Assembly: GCA_002077065.1 (NCBI GenBank)
Contig: NAJO01000023.1
Span: forward strand, 372,001-436,000
From: Cryoendolithus antarcticus
Taxonomy: Eukaryota > Ascomycota > Dothideomycetes > Cladosporiales > Cladosporiaceae
Length of the DNA: 64,000 nt
Direction of reading: 5' to 3'
Shown here: in pieces, positions 33,303-43,900 of the stretch
Numbering within the stretch: the first letter of the stretch is position 1
Layout of the letters: each line of letters begins with the position of its first letter
The notes under the pieces: generated by a model
Seen by the model: the letters and a program-made list of their open reading frames with translations, nothing else
Database searches by the model: none
What the model was told of the DNA's origin: nothing
Position numbers and translations under genes: made by a program

Positions 33303-34250
33303 ATGAAGATCCTCATAACAGGCGCCGGCGGCTTCGTCGGCCAACTGCTCGCAGAACACCTCCTGAACGACGGTCATACCCTGATTCTAGCCGACATCTT
33401 CGAGCCTCCAACCCCCCAAGCCGCCTCGAATAAATCCAACGTAACAGCACTCAAAGCAGACATCTCCGCAGATGCCTCCCAAGTCCTCTCGAAAGACCTC
33501 GATGCAATCTATATCTTTCATGGCATCATGTCCGCAGGAAGCGAAGCGGACTTCGATCTGGGCTACCGCGTGAATCTGCACTCAACGCTGAACTTGCTGG
33601 AGGCGATTCGGAAGACTTGTCCCGGCGTGAGGGTGATCTACGCCTCAAGTACAGCAACGTTCGGCCAGCCACTACCTGCTCTGCCATCGGAAGCCACGGT
33701 GCCGACACCACAGGGAAGTTATGGCACGCAGAAAGCCATGATCGAGATGGTGCTTAATGACTACCACCGACGAGAGTACATCAACGCTTTCACTCTACGC
33801 TTCCCTACGATTTCCGTCCGCCCAGGAAAGCCGACGCAAGCTGCGAGTAGCTGGATGAGCGGCATTATCCGCGAGCCCTTACAAGGGCAGGAGAGTATTC
33901 TGCCCTGTCCCGATGACTTCGAGGCATGGCTTTGTTCCCCAAAAACGCTGGTGCGAAATCTGCTGCATGCTTTGACGCTGGAGAGGGATTGCATGCCGCC
34001 CCATATTCGACAGGTGCTGTTACCGGGCATCACGGCGAATGTAGGGCAGATGCTGCAAGCACTCAAGGAGGTTGGAGGGGAGGATGCGGTGAAATTAGTG
34101 AAGCGGGAGAAGCCTTCACCCGAGATCAAGGCAATGCTGGACAGCTGGCCGATTAGATTCGATGTTTCGAAAGCACTTGGACTGGGCTTTGTGGCGGACT
34201 CGAGTTTCAAGGACGCGGTGCAGGATTTTGCAGATAGTCTGAAGAAGTAG
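33303..34250 (+). CDS. NAD-dependent SDR, D-erythronate dehydrogenase (DenD)-like
   Basis: Extended short-chain dehydrogenase of 315 residues, single exon. The N-terminal Rossmann motif is TGAGGFVGQLLAEHL (GxxGxxG, residues ~6-12). The catalytic set is visible as S in YASSTATFG (near 117-119) and Y-x3-K in GSYGTQKAMIEM (near 141-145). The C-terminal half has RFPTISVRPG and the substrate region typical of the DenD/NAD-epimerase subgroup. In bacteria DenD oxidises D-erythronate to 2-oxo-erythronate ahead of a kinase and decarboxylase. Whether this fungal member has that substrate is an inference. Its stop codon is 31 bp from the stop of the convergent aldolase gene, and its start faces a transporter gene. 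Confidence 0.8.
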   Translation: MKILITGAGGFVGQLLAEHLLNDGHTLILADIFEPPTPQAASNKSNVTALKADISADASQVLSKDLDAIYIFHGIMSAGSEADFDLGYRVNLHSTLNLLEAIRKTCPGVRVIYASSTATFGQPLPALPSEATVPTPQGSYGTQKAMIEMVLNDYHRREYINAFTLRFPTISVRPGKPTQAASSWMSGIIREPLQGQESILPCPDDFEAWLCSPKTLVRNLLHALTLERDCMPPHIRQVLLPGITANVGQMLQALKEVGGEDAVKLVKREKPSPEIKAMLDSWPIRFDVSKALGLGFVADSSFKDAVQDFADSLKK

Positions 34251-34281
34251 ATGCTGAATGTACAATGTCTACATGGTTCGT

Positions 34282-35223
34282 TCATGCCTTCTCTGAGCAG
34301 CCGATGCTGTCCATCCAGTCTTCTGCCATCTTCTGGATTTTCGCTGTGCCCTCTTCCAGGAGCTGTGTCAGAGGCACTTTGCCAGTCTTCTCTGCTACGT
34401 AGTCGTTGTAGTCGGACAGCACGAGCTTGTTGACGTTGATCCGTGTGACACCGCGCTCGATGCACTTGGCCATGATGTCCGGTGGAAACTCGTTCGTGCC
34501 GTGTAGTACAACTTGGACTTTGCCTTTCGACCTCTCGTGAATGCTCGCGAGTCTACGATCATTGTCAGCATGCATTCTTCCTCCATGTCCGATCCCCAAG
34601 ATCACGTACCTCTCATAGTCCAGATGTATATTTTCAACCCCATGGTAGTCCCCATGCACATTCCCAAACGCAGGCGCCAGAAAGTCAATCCCCGTAGCAA
34701 TAAAATCGTCAACCTCCTCTGGGGTCGTCATCATCCCCTCCAACTCAGCCGTGTCCTTTACGCCGTCCTCCCCGCCCTCGATTCGCCCGGGCTCAGCCTC
34801 CGTAGCAATACCCCGACTCCGACAAAGCTCCACTAGCTCCTTCGTTTTCGCCAGATTCTCCTCCTTCTCGTAATGGCTCATATCCACCATAATGCTATCG
34901 AACGCAGGGGTTCCGTCTTCGGCGAGGATCTGGCTGGCTTGCTTGATCACTTCAGGGTCTTGGGCGTGGTCCATGTGCACTGTCACGGGGACTTTGGCTT
35001 TTCGCGCGGCGTGAGCACAGAAGTCGACGAACAGCGGGGAGTATTTCAGGGCCCAAGGGAAAAGGAGGATTTGGAGAGGTGCCTTTTTGGCTTCTGCAGC
35101 GCGGATGCAGGCAATAACGGTTTCCATGTTGTAGGAGACTACGCCCAGGACGCCGTACTTGCCTTCTGCTGCCGCGTTCAGCATTTTGACGGCGCGATTC
35201 TGGGAGAGGTCGGCGTGAGGCAT
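34282..35223 (-). CDS. Class II ketose-bisphosphate aldolase, short (GatY/KbaY-like) type
   Basis: Zinc-dependent aldolase that forms or cleaves a C-C bond with dihydroxyacetone phosphate. The spliced product has 294 residues (exons 35223..34610 and 34552..34282). The 57-nt intron (34609..34553) has a consensus GTACGT donor and a TAG acceptor, and joins HLDYER to LASIHERSKG. It is a stop-free multiple of three, so the unspliced frame would encode 313 residues. Motifs: VTVHMDHAQDPE (zinc His and catalytic Asp, near residue 80-86), APAFGNVHGDYHG (zinc His near 182-189), VLHGTNEFP and TRINVNK. The length and motif spelling differ from the ~360-residue glycolytic class II FBA of fungi, suggesting a dedicated sugar or sugar-acid pathway rather than glycolysis. 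Confidence 0.83.
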   Translation of the reverse strand: MPHADLSQNRAVKMLNAAAEGKYGVLGVVSYNMETVIACIRAAEAKKAPLQILLFPWALKYSPLFVDFCAHAARKAKVPVTVHMDHAQDPEVIKQASQILAEDGTPAFDSIMVDMSHYEKEENLAKTKELVELCRSRGIATEAEPGRIEGGEDGVKDTAELEGMMTTPEEVDDFIATGIDFLAPAFGNVHGDYHGVENIHLDYERYVILGIGHGGRMHADNDRRLASIHERSKGKVQVVLHGTNEFPPDIMAKCIERGVTRINVNKLVLSDYNDYVAEKTGKVPLTQLLEEGTAKIQKMAEDWMDSIGCSEKA

Positions 35224-36159
35224 TTTTGCGGTATTGGTATGAATCCAAGGGTAGATAGGCGACGAGAGATTGGCGACGAGCTATGGGTTGGCGATTGTCA
35301 AGGAATAGGAAAGAGACTGGTAGGAGATAGAGACGGAAGTTGACTGCAATTCCTTGACAGGCTCTACAGACCACTTGTACCGACCTCACTCGGAGTATTG
35401 CCGCGAACGTTCGCAACAAGATGCCCCACCACCACCGATGACATCTGAAGAGGGCATTGGCAGAGCTGTGGAGGGGCGACTTAGCCGGCATCGGCATTTG
35501 AGGCGGATTACCATTTGAGAAGTTCGGTGACACTTCTGCCCGAGAGTGCCAAGATATCCCGTTGACATCAGTGGAGCGTGGAGGAGCGATGTGTGAGGTG
35601 TACCGTCTGCACGTCCACGAGAGACTAGAGCAGAGGTGCTGTGTCGATGAGTCAACAATGTTTCCAGAGGGAAGATGGCGTACTGGCTGCCAGAGAATGA
35701 GTCTCAGATGACCTTCAGAGAGGCCCAAACTCGTCTGCTAGGGCACAGCGCAGATCATGGAGGGCTCTCCATGTAGTGATGAACATGAGCTGGAGATCTT
35801 ACTCGTACCCACCCATACCATACTGTAGGCGCTATTGACACCGAGAAGACGACAAGTGCTTGTCCGCTTGAGATGTCGGCGTGTCGCGAAGTTTGACTGG
35901 TGGACTGTGATTATGCTGACCTCATCCGTCCTCAAACTTGCGGTACCCATACAGACAATGGGGATGGCGCTGAAACGACACGCTTGTAGGCGCCTCGAGA
36001 TGCGTCCTTAATCGTGCGGTATGTTGCAGACTATCGATTGTGAGAACCCATGTTGATATGTGTTCCAGTCCCGCAGCCAAGTCGGAAACCTCAGGCTTTC
36101 AGTGCAGGACTTTGTCAAGTCTAGAGGCCAGGGAATATCCTCTGACGCCGTTCGCTAAC
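35224..36159. other. Intergenic region upstream of aldolase and F-box-like gene
   Basis: About 0.94 kb between divergent starts. Several overlapping open frames on the minus strand lack motif support. No RNA gene or repeat was found. Confidence 0.45.
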
Positions 36160-37212
36160 ATGAAACTATCTTCGACAGCACCAGGACCGCAGATCGGTGA
36201 TCTCCCTCTCGAAGTTTAGCAGATGAACTTCGATGAGTACCTGAGCGAGTACACCGGACATTTCGTTGCCAAGAAGAATAAACAGGACCACGGGGACGGT
36301 ATGGACGTTGACGAGGAAGTATGCGTGCCGTACTACACCGAAATAGAAGAACTCCAGACTCTGGGTCCAATAGCCCTTCACCTCACAAGCAAGGCCATCC
36401 TCTGCGCCGCACGGCCTAGAGCAGCACTCAGATTCTCTCTCCTCGTCACGACCAAAAGCTCTTTCCTCCGCGCGATGACATCTCATGCTCGCGATGGTAG
36501 CGTCAGTAGTGTGCGCTCCATTTTCATCGACCACAGAGCATGGTACGATAGTAGCGACCGCGTAGAGGAAGTGCCCGAGTACGCCCTCTGCACGCCTGCA
36601 TTCCGGGACAGCGCGATCCAGTCAGTTGAATACCGATCTCGACCGCACATCCTCGATCTGGCGCCAAAGCCATTCAGCAACTTCGACCGCTTCAACACGA
36701 CCGCATTCGAAGGCCTGTCCATCGAAGTCCGCAAGAGCGACTGCTTCGCCTTCCTCGGAATGCTGCAGGACTACTGTCCCAAGTCGCTGAGAACCTGCCG
36801 CTACCGTGTCCTAGCGGTGGAGCATTGCATGGAAGCGTTTTTCCAGAGTTTCGTGTGCTTCTTCTGTCGTGTGAATGTCCATCGTTTCATCAACGTTGGG
36901 GCCAAATCAATGCACAATTGCCGCTCGCGGGATCTGCATCTCGAGAAGCCGACTGCGTGGTGCCGTAAGGTCCAGCGACACAAGCGGAAGCTAACTTGGG
37001 CGCAGTATGCGGCGATGGATGAGGACGCGCAGAGCAAAGTCTTCCATGGCCGTTCGGGCGCTTGGATACGAGATCGGCTGCATGACTCGATTGTGTTCAA
37101 TGAATGGCTGGCAATTGATGTTGCTGATAAGCGTTTTGCAACAAAATTGGCAGAACACCGGGCTGCAGTAGCTGAGAGTGCGAGCGTTGTCGCACTTCAC
37201 GATAACACGTGA
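36160..37212 (+). pseudogene. F-box-like protein gene interrupted by an in-frame TAG
   Basis: From the ATG at 36160 the frame reads MKLSSTAPGPQIGDLPLEV, meets TAG at 36217-36219, then continues QMNFDEYLSEY... to a stop at 37212. The peptide across the stop (LPLEV-stop-QMNFDEYL) has the shape of the fungal F-box helix 1, usually LPLE(V/L)RxxI(F/Y)xxYL. A single change at the first TAG position would restore it; no intron of workable size can remove it. The downstream open frame (329 residues from ATG 36223) has no further stop. It is rich in Arg/Asp/His, has an Asp-rich patch (GDGMDVDEEV) and no other domain I recognise. It may be a recent pseudogene, a readthrough gene, or an F-box-less protein starting at 36223. 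Confidence 0.6.
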
Positions 37213-37457
37213 GATTTCGCGTGCCCTGGAGGGATGCGAGGAGGAACGCCAGCGGTAGAGGATACGCGACAGCGTGGATTGGCCCGCTTGTGCAACGCTG
37301 TCTACTCGCTGCGGCAAGAGCAAGACGGCACTCGTGGTGCGGTCGGTAGCAGCATAAGCACCCTCGCTCTTGCGGGTGAGTGTTGCGGTGGTCGTCCTCC
37401 TCTGAAGGGTTGCGATGCCCTGACATAGGTTACTGAGTTCCTATCGTATTGAGTGCT

Positions 37458-38489
37458 TCAATCCAGCGAATCGTCTTCCTGTATCAGAACGCCACTCATA
37501 CCATTCCCACTGCGCGTAAGTCCAGTCGTATCACTCTGCAACCCACACGCACTCAACGCCGCAAAGCGCAGCTCATCGATCCCCAGCTTCGCCCGCCAGC
37601 CACTCCTCTCATCCAGGCTCTTCTCCGCGCTACAACACAGAATGTCCTCCCTCACATCTCGCCCGTCCCCATAAGCCTCCCTCAACTTCTCCCTCATCCT
37701 GTCCTGCACGTCCCTCAACTCTCTCAACTTATTGCTCAACCGCAGCGCCCCGGGTGTCTTGGCACTAGCATGCAGCAACTTATCTGCTTTGCTCATCACA
37801 ATAGTATACGCAACACCGCTACGGCGTAGGTGCGTCAGCAGACTCAGATCAGATTGCTTGAGGCCGTGCTCTGTGTCTACGAGCATGAACGTCCGTCGCA
37901 ACTGTTTCCTCTTACTCAAATACTTCAATGCCTCCTCCCCCCACTCCTCCCTAGACCCTCCCCCATACCCAGGCATATCCACCACCACCATTCCGCCCAT
38001 GCCAAACCTCTTCCACGCTGCTTCTTTCTCCCCGCTCAGCGGCGCTGCGCCCATTCCCGTGCCTCCAATGCCGAAGCCGTTCATCGTCCGCGTCTTGCCT
38101 GGGCGCTTGGAGACGTAGGCTGTGTGGTTTGCGGTCGTGTTGAACAGCGCGTTGAGGAGGGAGGATTTTCCTACATTCGAGCGGCCGAGAAAGGCTATTT
38201 CGGGGTGGGCCGAGGAGGGGAGGGAGCGGAAGTGCGCTGCTGTGAAGAGGATGTGGGGTGGGGAGGAGGCGAAGAAGGTTTGAGCGTGTTTTAGTTGGGG
38301 TGCTGTAGGGGGGAGAGAAGTTGTGTAGCTGTTTAGAGAGGTGGGCGAGAGGGTGAGGAGGGTTTCTGGTGGTGGTGGAGGGGGGTCTGTGTAGGAGGCG
38401 GAGTGGGTGGAGAGCGCCCGGAGGGACAGTTGGCGGAGCGCAGTGTAGACATTAGAGCGGAGTGCGGGAGGGAGGTTGAAGAAGTCCAT
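37458..38489 (-). CDS. EngB/YihA-family GTPase, probably mitochondrial
   Basis: GTP-binding protein of the EngB (YsxC) family, which in bacteria assists large ribosomal subunit assembly; fungal nuclear versions are expected in mitochondria. Single exon. The start used here is the ATG at 38489 (MDFFNLPP), giving 343 residues; an ATG 21 codons upstream (38552) is also in frame. The first ~50 residues carry Arg and Ser/Thr without acidic clusters, as in a mitochondrial presequence. GTPase motifs: G1 GRSNVGKS, G2 Thr within KRPGKTRTMN, G3 DMPGYG, G4 SKADK (Ser replacing the usual Thr), and G5 CCSAEK. There is an insertion of about 20 residues between G2 and G3 (FGIGGTGMGAAPLSGEKE). It is divergent from FMC1 with only 179 bp between start codons. 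Confidence 0.88.
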   Translation of the reverse strand: MDFFNLPPALRSNVYTALRQLSLRALSTHSASYTDPPPPPPETLLTLSPTSLNSYTTSLPPTAPQLKHAQTFFASSPPHILFTAAHFRSLPSSAHPEIAFLGRSNVGKSSLLNALFNTTANHTAYVSKRPGKTRTMNGFGIGGTGMGAAPLSGEKEAAWKRFGMGGMVVVDMPGYGGGSREEWGEEALKYLSKRKQLRRTFMLVDTEHGLKQSDLSLLTHLRRSGVAYTIVMSKADKLLHASAKTPGALRLSNKLRELRDVQDRMREKLREAYGDGRDVREDILCCSAEKSLDERSGWRAKLGIDELRFAALSACGLQSDTTGLTRSGNGMSGVLIQEDDSLD

Positions 38490-38668
38490 TGCCTCTGTTG
38501 CGTTGTCTTTCAAATTATCACAAATGTTGGAATAAGCTATCACATCATGCATCAGATCGACACCTGATCACCTCCGAGGTGCATTGAATTTGGCCGCATA
38601 AGGTATCATCACATCGTCAAACATCGCATACAACGTTGGAGACTCGCCTCGCCCTTCCACTCACCGCC
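38490..38668. promoter_or_regulatory. Compact bidirectional promoter, EngB / FMC1
   Basis: 179 bp lie between the two start codons if EngB starts at 38489, or 116 bp if it starts at 38552. Both products are predicted to be mitochondrial. The GTGATGATAC-like motif near 38603-38614 lies centrally. No TATA box is obvious. Confidence 0.55.
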
Positions 38669-39028
38669 ATGTCCGCTCCTCTCCCAGCAGTCCGCTCCCT
38701 CTATCGCCGCTTCCTGCGCGAGCTCCCCGCCCGCTCGCCCTCTCTCCTAGCGAACCCCTCCCCCATCCAGCGCCACCTCCGCCAGGACTTCACGGCCGCT
38801 CTACACGACACATCAACATCGCTTTCTCACCAAGCTGCGAAGCCAGTCGCCGCGCGCCTCCACGAAGCCGAGCAGTACCTTCTCTATGTCAAGAGTCAAC
38901 GAGTCTACGCCACACTACTGGAGCGATATAATCCTGGGATGAACATGGGCGAGGAGGATCGCGTTCGGCTGAGTGCGAGGAGAGTGGGCATCAATCTGCC
39001 GGAGGAGTATGTCGATGAGTCGAAATGA
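38669..39028 (+). CDS. FMC1: FMC1-type LYR protein, ATP synthase assembly factor
   Basis: Small mitochondrial matrix protein of 119 residues, single exon. Fmc1 stabilises the F1-ATPase assembly factor Atp12. The start is the ATG at 38669; an in-frame TTG at 38636 is not used. The LYR tripeptide is in RSLYRRFLREL at residues 11-13, the diagnostic motif of the LYR superfamily. The family-specific tail is visible (EAEQYLLYVKSQRVYATLLERYNPG...MGEEDRVRLSARRVGINLPEEY). Length agrees with Fmc1 homologues. It shares a compact promoter with the EngB-like GTPase. Confidence 0.88.
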   Translation: MSAPLPAVRSLYRRFLRELPARSPSLLANPSPIQRHLRQDFTAALHDTSTSLSHQAAKPVAARLHEAEQYLLYVKSQRVYATLLERYNPGMNMGEEDRVRLSARRVGINLPEEYVDESK

Positions 39029-40998
39029 GATGTCCAGAAGTAGGAAAGTCTATTGGGCCATCTCTGCGCTGCATACTTTCGAGACTCGACCCAGTGGTTG
39101 ATGCAGAATACTGGCTCCACCGCGATCTGACAACGTCTTGAAGTCAGTCTGGCTTACGCATCGCCCACCAGATCGTTGCCGCACGGGCAAAGAGAGCTCT
39201 CGTTGCACCGTTCCCTCCCGCAAGTCTGCTCCTGCTTTCGTTGGGGGAATGGAAGTTCAGGCACGGCTCCGCATTGGCGACATTCGAGGTCATCTGGGTA
39301 ATGGCTACTACGCTCGAACCGTATGCCATAGCGCATGCATGCACCAACGACGATTGGCTCGGCCGGCAACGTCAAGATTTTGATGGATGGCTTCACTGAA
39401 TGGAACGTGGCCGACATTTGCACGCAACAAGTTGATTTTGCAGTCGACCCTCGTCCCCAAAATTTTGTCCGTGGAATAGGCACATTCTCAGTACTCACCA
39501 TAGAGTGAAAAATTATTGTGCACGATTGCTGGGATCACGCAATATAATGGCTGGCTCGAAACTTGCAAACAGTTAGATATGCAGAGATCCAGACGAAAGT
39601 CATTTTTGCCTGATAAGACGTCGACAACAGACAACACCAGTGGCAACCATGAACATCGGCCTTCATATACTGCTCGCAAGGCTGACCTTCAAGGGAAGTA
39701 GCTGAACAACAAACTCTTTAATGGACTAGAAATCACCCCAGGCCTGCCTGGCTTCCCTTTTGCAACTTCCTAATGGATATCATGTCTGGCGAAGCAACTA
39801 CGAGGTCTCGCATTCGATTCGCGCAGTTCGCCACAGTGCAAGACGATGACCGGTCATTGGCGTTGCGAAACTTCAATGAGCCTCCTCGCAGTGGTCAGCA
39901 GCGGTACACACGGCGATTGGCCAAAGCGCACATGGTTGGACGGCAAGTCTTGACGTTATGACTTCCATTCGGACTAGAGTGGTAGGCGGGTTGTGGGTGT
40001 CAGCACAGCTACATAGCTCCGGTGTACAGCGACAGCTTGTAGACATTACGGGCTGCTTCACCTCCTACTGAACCCTGAACATTCTATGCGACTACAAGTG
40101 CACCCGCAATCAAGAAATCGATGCCAACATCGAGTGCGAAAGCGCAGGGCTGCTCGGTGCTCTGCTCCAGATTTGGGCTTCTCCCAGAGACCGCACCAGA
40201 GCTCTCTGCGGCCATGAGTGAGCTGGTAAGAGCATTGTCCACCATATAGGTGCTTCGAGAAAGAAGCACACCTGCTGATGTCGCGTGTACTCCGCGATGC
40301 TGCATGCACTCTACGCGCGGGGGTCACAACTTTAGCATGGGCGCTGCGCGTGGGAAGCTGCAGCTGCAAGGGCCTCTCACTCCACCGCCATCGTCAAGGC
40401 AAACGCATTTCACTTCTCTTTACATCTCTTTCAGTGCACACATCATCACTCACCATGACTATCTCACTGTAGCGCTAGCAGGTGACCATCATTATCATAC
40501 GGAATACGTTCCAGCTATCATTTGTAGGTCGAACCATCGCGATACAGCTCCCCGCCACACTCATTCAGCAACGCAAGGCTGAGGCTCACATTTGCGATCA
40601 CTCACTTCTTCCACCTGCAGTCTTCCGTTGCAAGACGCAGAGACATCTATCCGCAACACTTATCAATACAAAGGTCTGTTCCTCCTTCAACCAGTGTTTG
40701 AGACTTCAGCGCTGGATCTATCCCATTGCTCCAGCAAACATCTGCTTGCCGACGAGACAGACAGCAGGCGACAACGATCAGACAGATATACAGCCTTGCG
40801 ATCTGCAGATAGTGAGCTTCCTCCTTCACATCCATCACTACGTTTTGGAAAACTCCCTAGTGTTTCAACTCAGCATACCCTCTCCCCTCTCACGCCGAAC
40901 AAGCGTTTCACGTGCAGTGCTCTAGTCAGACATTCTAGCACCATTGTCACTGTTTCGTCGCTGACTTTGCTTTTACAGTCCTCACTGAGCCATTCACT
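39029..40998. other. Long region upstream of Argonaute, no gene seen
   Basis: Almost 2 kb between the FMC1 stop and the Argonaute ATG. Short open frames occur on both strands, but none has a domain or coherent coding signal. The final ~500 bp (40480-40998) are pyrimidine-rich on the plus strand, as is common in fungal 5' leaders, so a long Argonaute 5' UTR is plausible. Confidence 0.5.
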
Positions 40999-43900
40999 AT
41001 GTCCGACAACGCCAACAGAGGCGGTCGCGGCGGCCGAGGCGGTTTCCGTGGCGATCGAGGCGGTGATCGTGGTGGTCGCGGTGGTGGTCGCGGAGGCAAT
41101 CAGTATCGTGGCAACAGTCAGCCTGGACGCGGCGGTGGTCAGCCTCGTGGCGGCTACCAGTATCGCGGCGGCGATCAGTCTCGCGGGGGCGATCAGTCTC
41201 GCGGGGGCGGTCCTCCTCGTGGTGGAGGGGGATTCCGTGGGGGTCCACCAGTTGACATGGCTGTCCGCAGCGGCAATCCTCAGAACACCGCTCCCGAAAT
41301 TGGCGACGTCTACCTCCGCGACAAGCCCATCCTGGCGCCAGATGCCAACGTCACTAACGCTGAAGACGCGCTCGTGCAACAGACGAAGAGAAAGATGATC
41401 GACGGCATGCCTGGTCGCAGTGGCTATGGCACGAAGGGTAAGAAAATTGTCCTTCGCACCAACTACTTCCAGCTCCAGACAGCGTTCGAAGCCAACAAGC
41501 CCGAAGTTCCACTCTACCGCTACGACGTCAACATCACTGGCGATCTCAGCAGGCCGAAACGTCGCCGCCTGCTCACTCAGCTCGTAGCCGACGCGCGCTT
41601 CAACGGAATCTCGGTCGCGACAGATGGCGCAAGGATCATTGTAACCACAGCTAAAATCGAGCTCGGATCTTGGGCTACTGGCGACTCGATACTGCTCGCC
41701 GATCCATCTGCAACTGCTTCAGACGTGACGGGCACTGTCCCAGCTCATGGTCAAGCGGCTTGCAAGCGCAATACCATCCGTTTCAAGGTCGATTACATCA
41801 CGTTGTACACCCTCAGCCAAATGATCAGCTACCTCCACAGCACCTCTGCCACCGCAATCTACGATGCACGCGGTGATCTCATTCAGCTCTTGAACATCAT
41901 CATGTGCAAGCGACCGAGCACAGTTGGCGACGTAACTGCCGTCGCTGGCAACAAGTTCTACCCAAATCAGGTACACCCTGGCAAGAAGTTCATGGCGCTT
42001 GGCGGCGGCCTGACAGCCTTGCGCGGCTACTACTCCAGCGTCCGCCCCGCTGTCGGTCGTATGTTGCTGAATCTAAATGTGTCTACCGGAGCTTTTTACA
42101 ACAATGATCCCATTATCAAGCTTGTCGAACAGAGCGGCAAGAGTACCCTCCCTCTCAAGGAAGCATTCATCCGCATGCTCAAGGTCGAGGTTCTGTACAA
42201 GCCGTCCAAGGGTGACGCTTTCACGAAGATCAAGACGATCATCGGCTTCGCTCCCGGTCCCGATAAGAAAACTCCGAAACGCAAACGCTTCGGCAACAGC
42301 AAGGAGACTAGGTTCTCGTACACCGATGCGAGCACCGGCAAAGTCATCGAGACGAGCGTTTTCGACTACTTCCGCACTCGCCACAGCATCACGCTCACCC
42401 AGCCCGACCAGCCTGTCCTCAACGTTGGTACCCGTGCAGATCCGCAATACGTGCCAATGGAGTTGTGCAAAGTGCTACCCGGCCAGCGCTACGGTCGCCT
42501 CCTCTCCAGTGATCAGACGACGAACATGCTGGCTTTTGCAGCTCGCTATCCGAATATGAATGCAAAGTCTATTGTGGAGGAGGGTCTTCGCCTCATGGGT
42601 CTTCAGCATCCTGACGTCGATCTGCAAGCTCTGACTGTCCACCCGTTCGGGTTCAGCGTCAAGACCGAGATGCTCACTGTTCCTGGCCGTATCTTACCCA
42701 CTCCGCAAGTCCAGTACGATAACAAAACCGTTAACGCTAGGAATGGATCCTGGAACTGCGACAAGCAGAAGTTCGTAAGGCCTGCCAAGTTTGCCAATTG
42801 GTCGGCAGTAAGGCTTGATGTGAAGGACGGCCGGGAGGGCTACAGAGACATTACAGCACTGGTGGACGAGCCCAACGAAGAGAACTTTAATCAGCGAGGC
42901 ATGCTCAAGCCGAGTGCGCTCATTGCCGAGCTTGCTAGGTATCTCAACGCCTACGGCATCGACATGGGCACGTTCGGCAATCCAATCAAGCGCACTCTCT
43001 TCGATCTCTCCTCTATGCAGAATCGAGGGGCGAATGACAGAATTCTTGAGGAGATCTTCGACTCGCAGAAGAAGCTCGGCCGCAAGATGCTGTTCATCGT
43101 CATCGCTAAAGTCGACAAATGGCTTTACGCTCGTATCAAGTTCTTCGGTGATACGAAATACGGCATTCACACCATCTGCGCGGTCGGCTCAAAGCTGCAG
43201 AAGCCCAAGAATCAGGGAATGTACATGGGAAACCTCGCCCTCAAGTTCAACATTAAGGGCGGCGGTGTTAACCACACTGTTCCCGGTGCCATGATCGCTC
43301 CAATGGATAACAACACCATGCTGATGGGTATCGACGTCACCCACCCCTCGCCAGGCAGCAGCGCCGGCGCTCCCAGCATCGCGTGCGTTGTTGCCAGCGA
43401 GGACCACTTCCTCTGTCAATGGCCGGGTAGCATCCGCAAGCAGAAGGGCAAGCAGGAGATGGTCGGCGAAGAGCGCCGTGATGCCGACATGGTTAACGGC
43501 CTTGTCGAGATGGTCATCGAGCGCCTCAGACACTGGCAGAAGAAGCACAACAATGCGCTCCCAGCGAAGATTATCGTTTACCGTGACGGAGTCTCTGAAG
43601 GCCAGTACGCCCTCGTCCTCGAGAAGGAACTCCCATCCTTCGAGACCGCTTTCAAGCAGCTCTATGGTGCCCAACAGAAGTGGCCCAAGATGGCCATAAT
43701 CGTCGTCGGCAAGCGCCATCACACTCGCTTCTACCCTACCAAGCAAGAGGATGCCGACTACAACGACCGCGCTCCTGACCGCAGCAGCTGGAACTGCATT
43801 CCCGGCACTGTTGTCGACCGTGGCATCACCGGCCGCACGTATCATGAGTTCTACCTTCAAGCTCATCAGGGCCTGCAAGGCACTGCGCGCTCGGCGCACT

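Noticed and set aside
36166..36534. Minus-strand open frame overlapping the F-box-like gene
   Set aside because: Antisense of the better-supported plus-strand frame; no family match.
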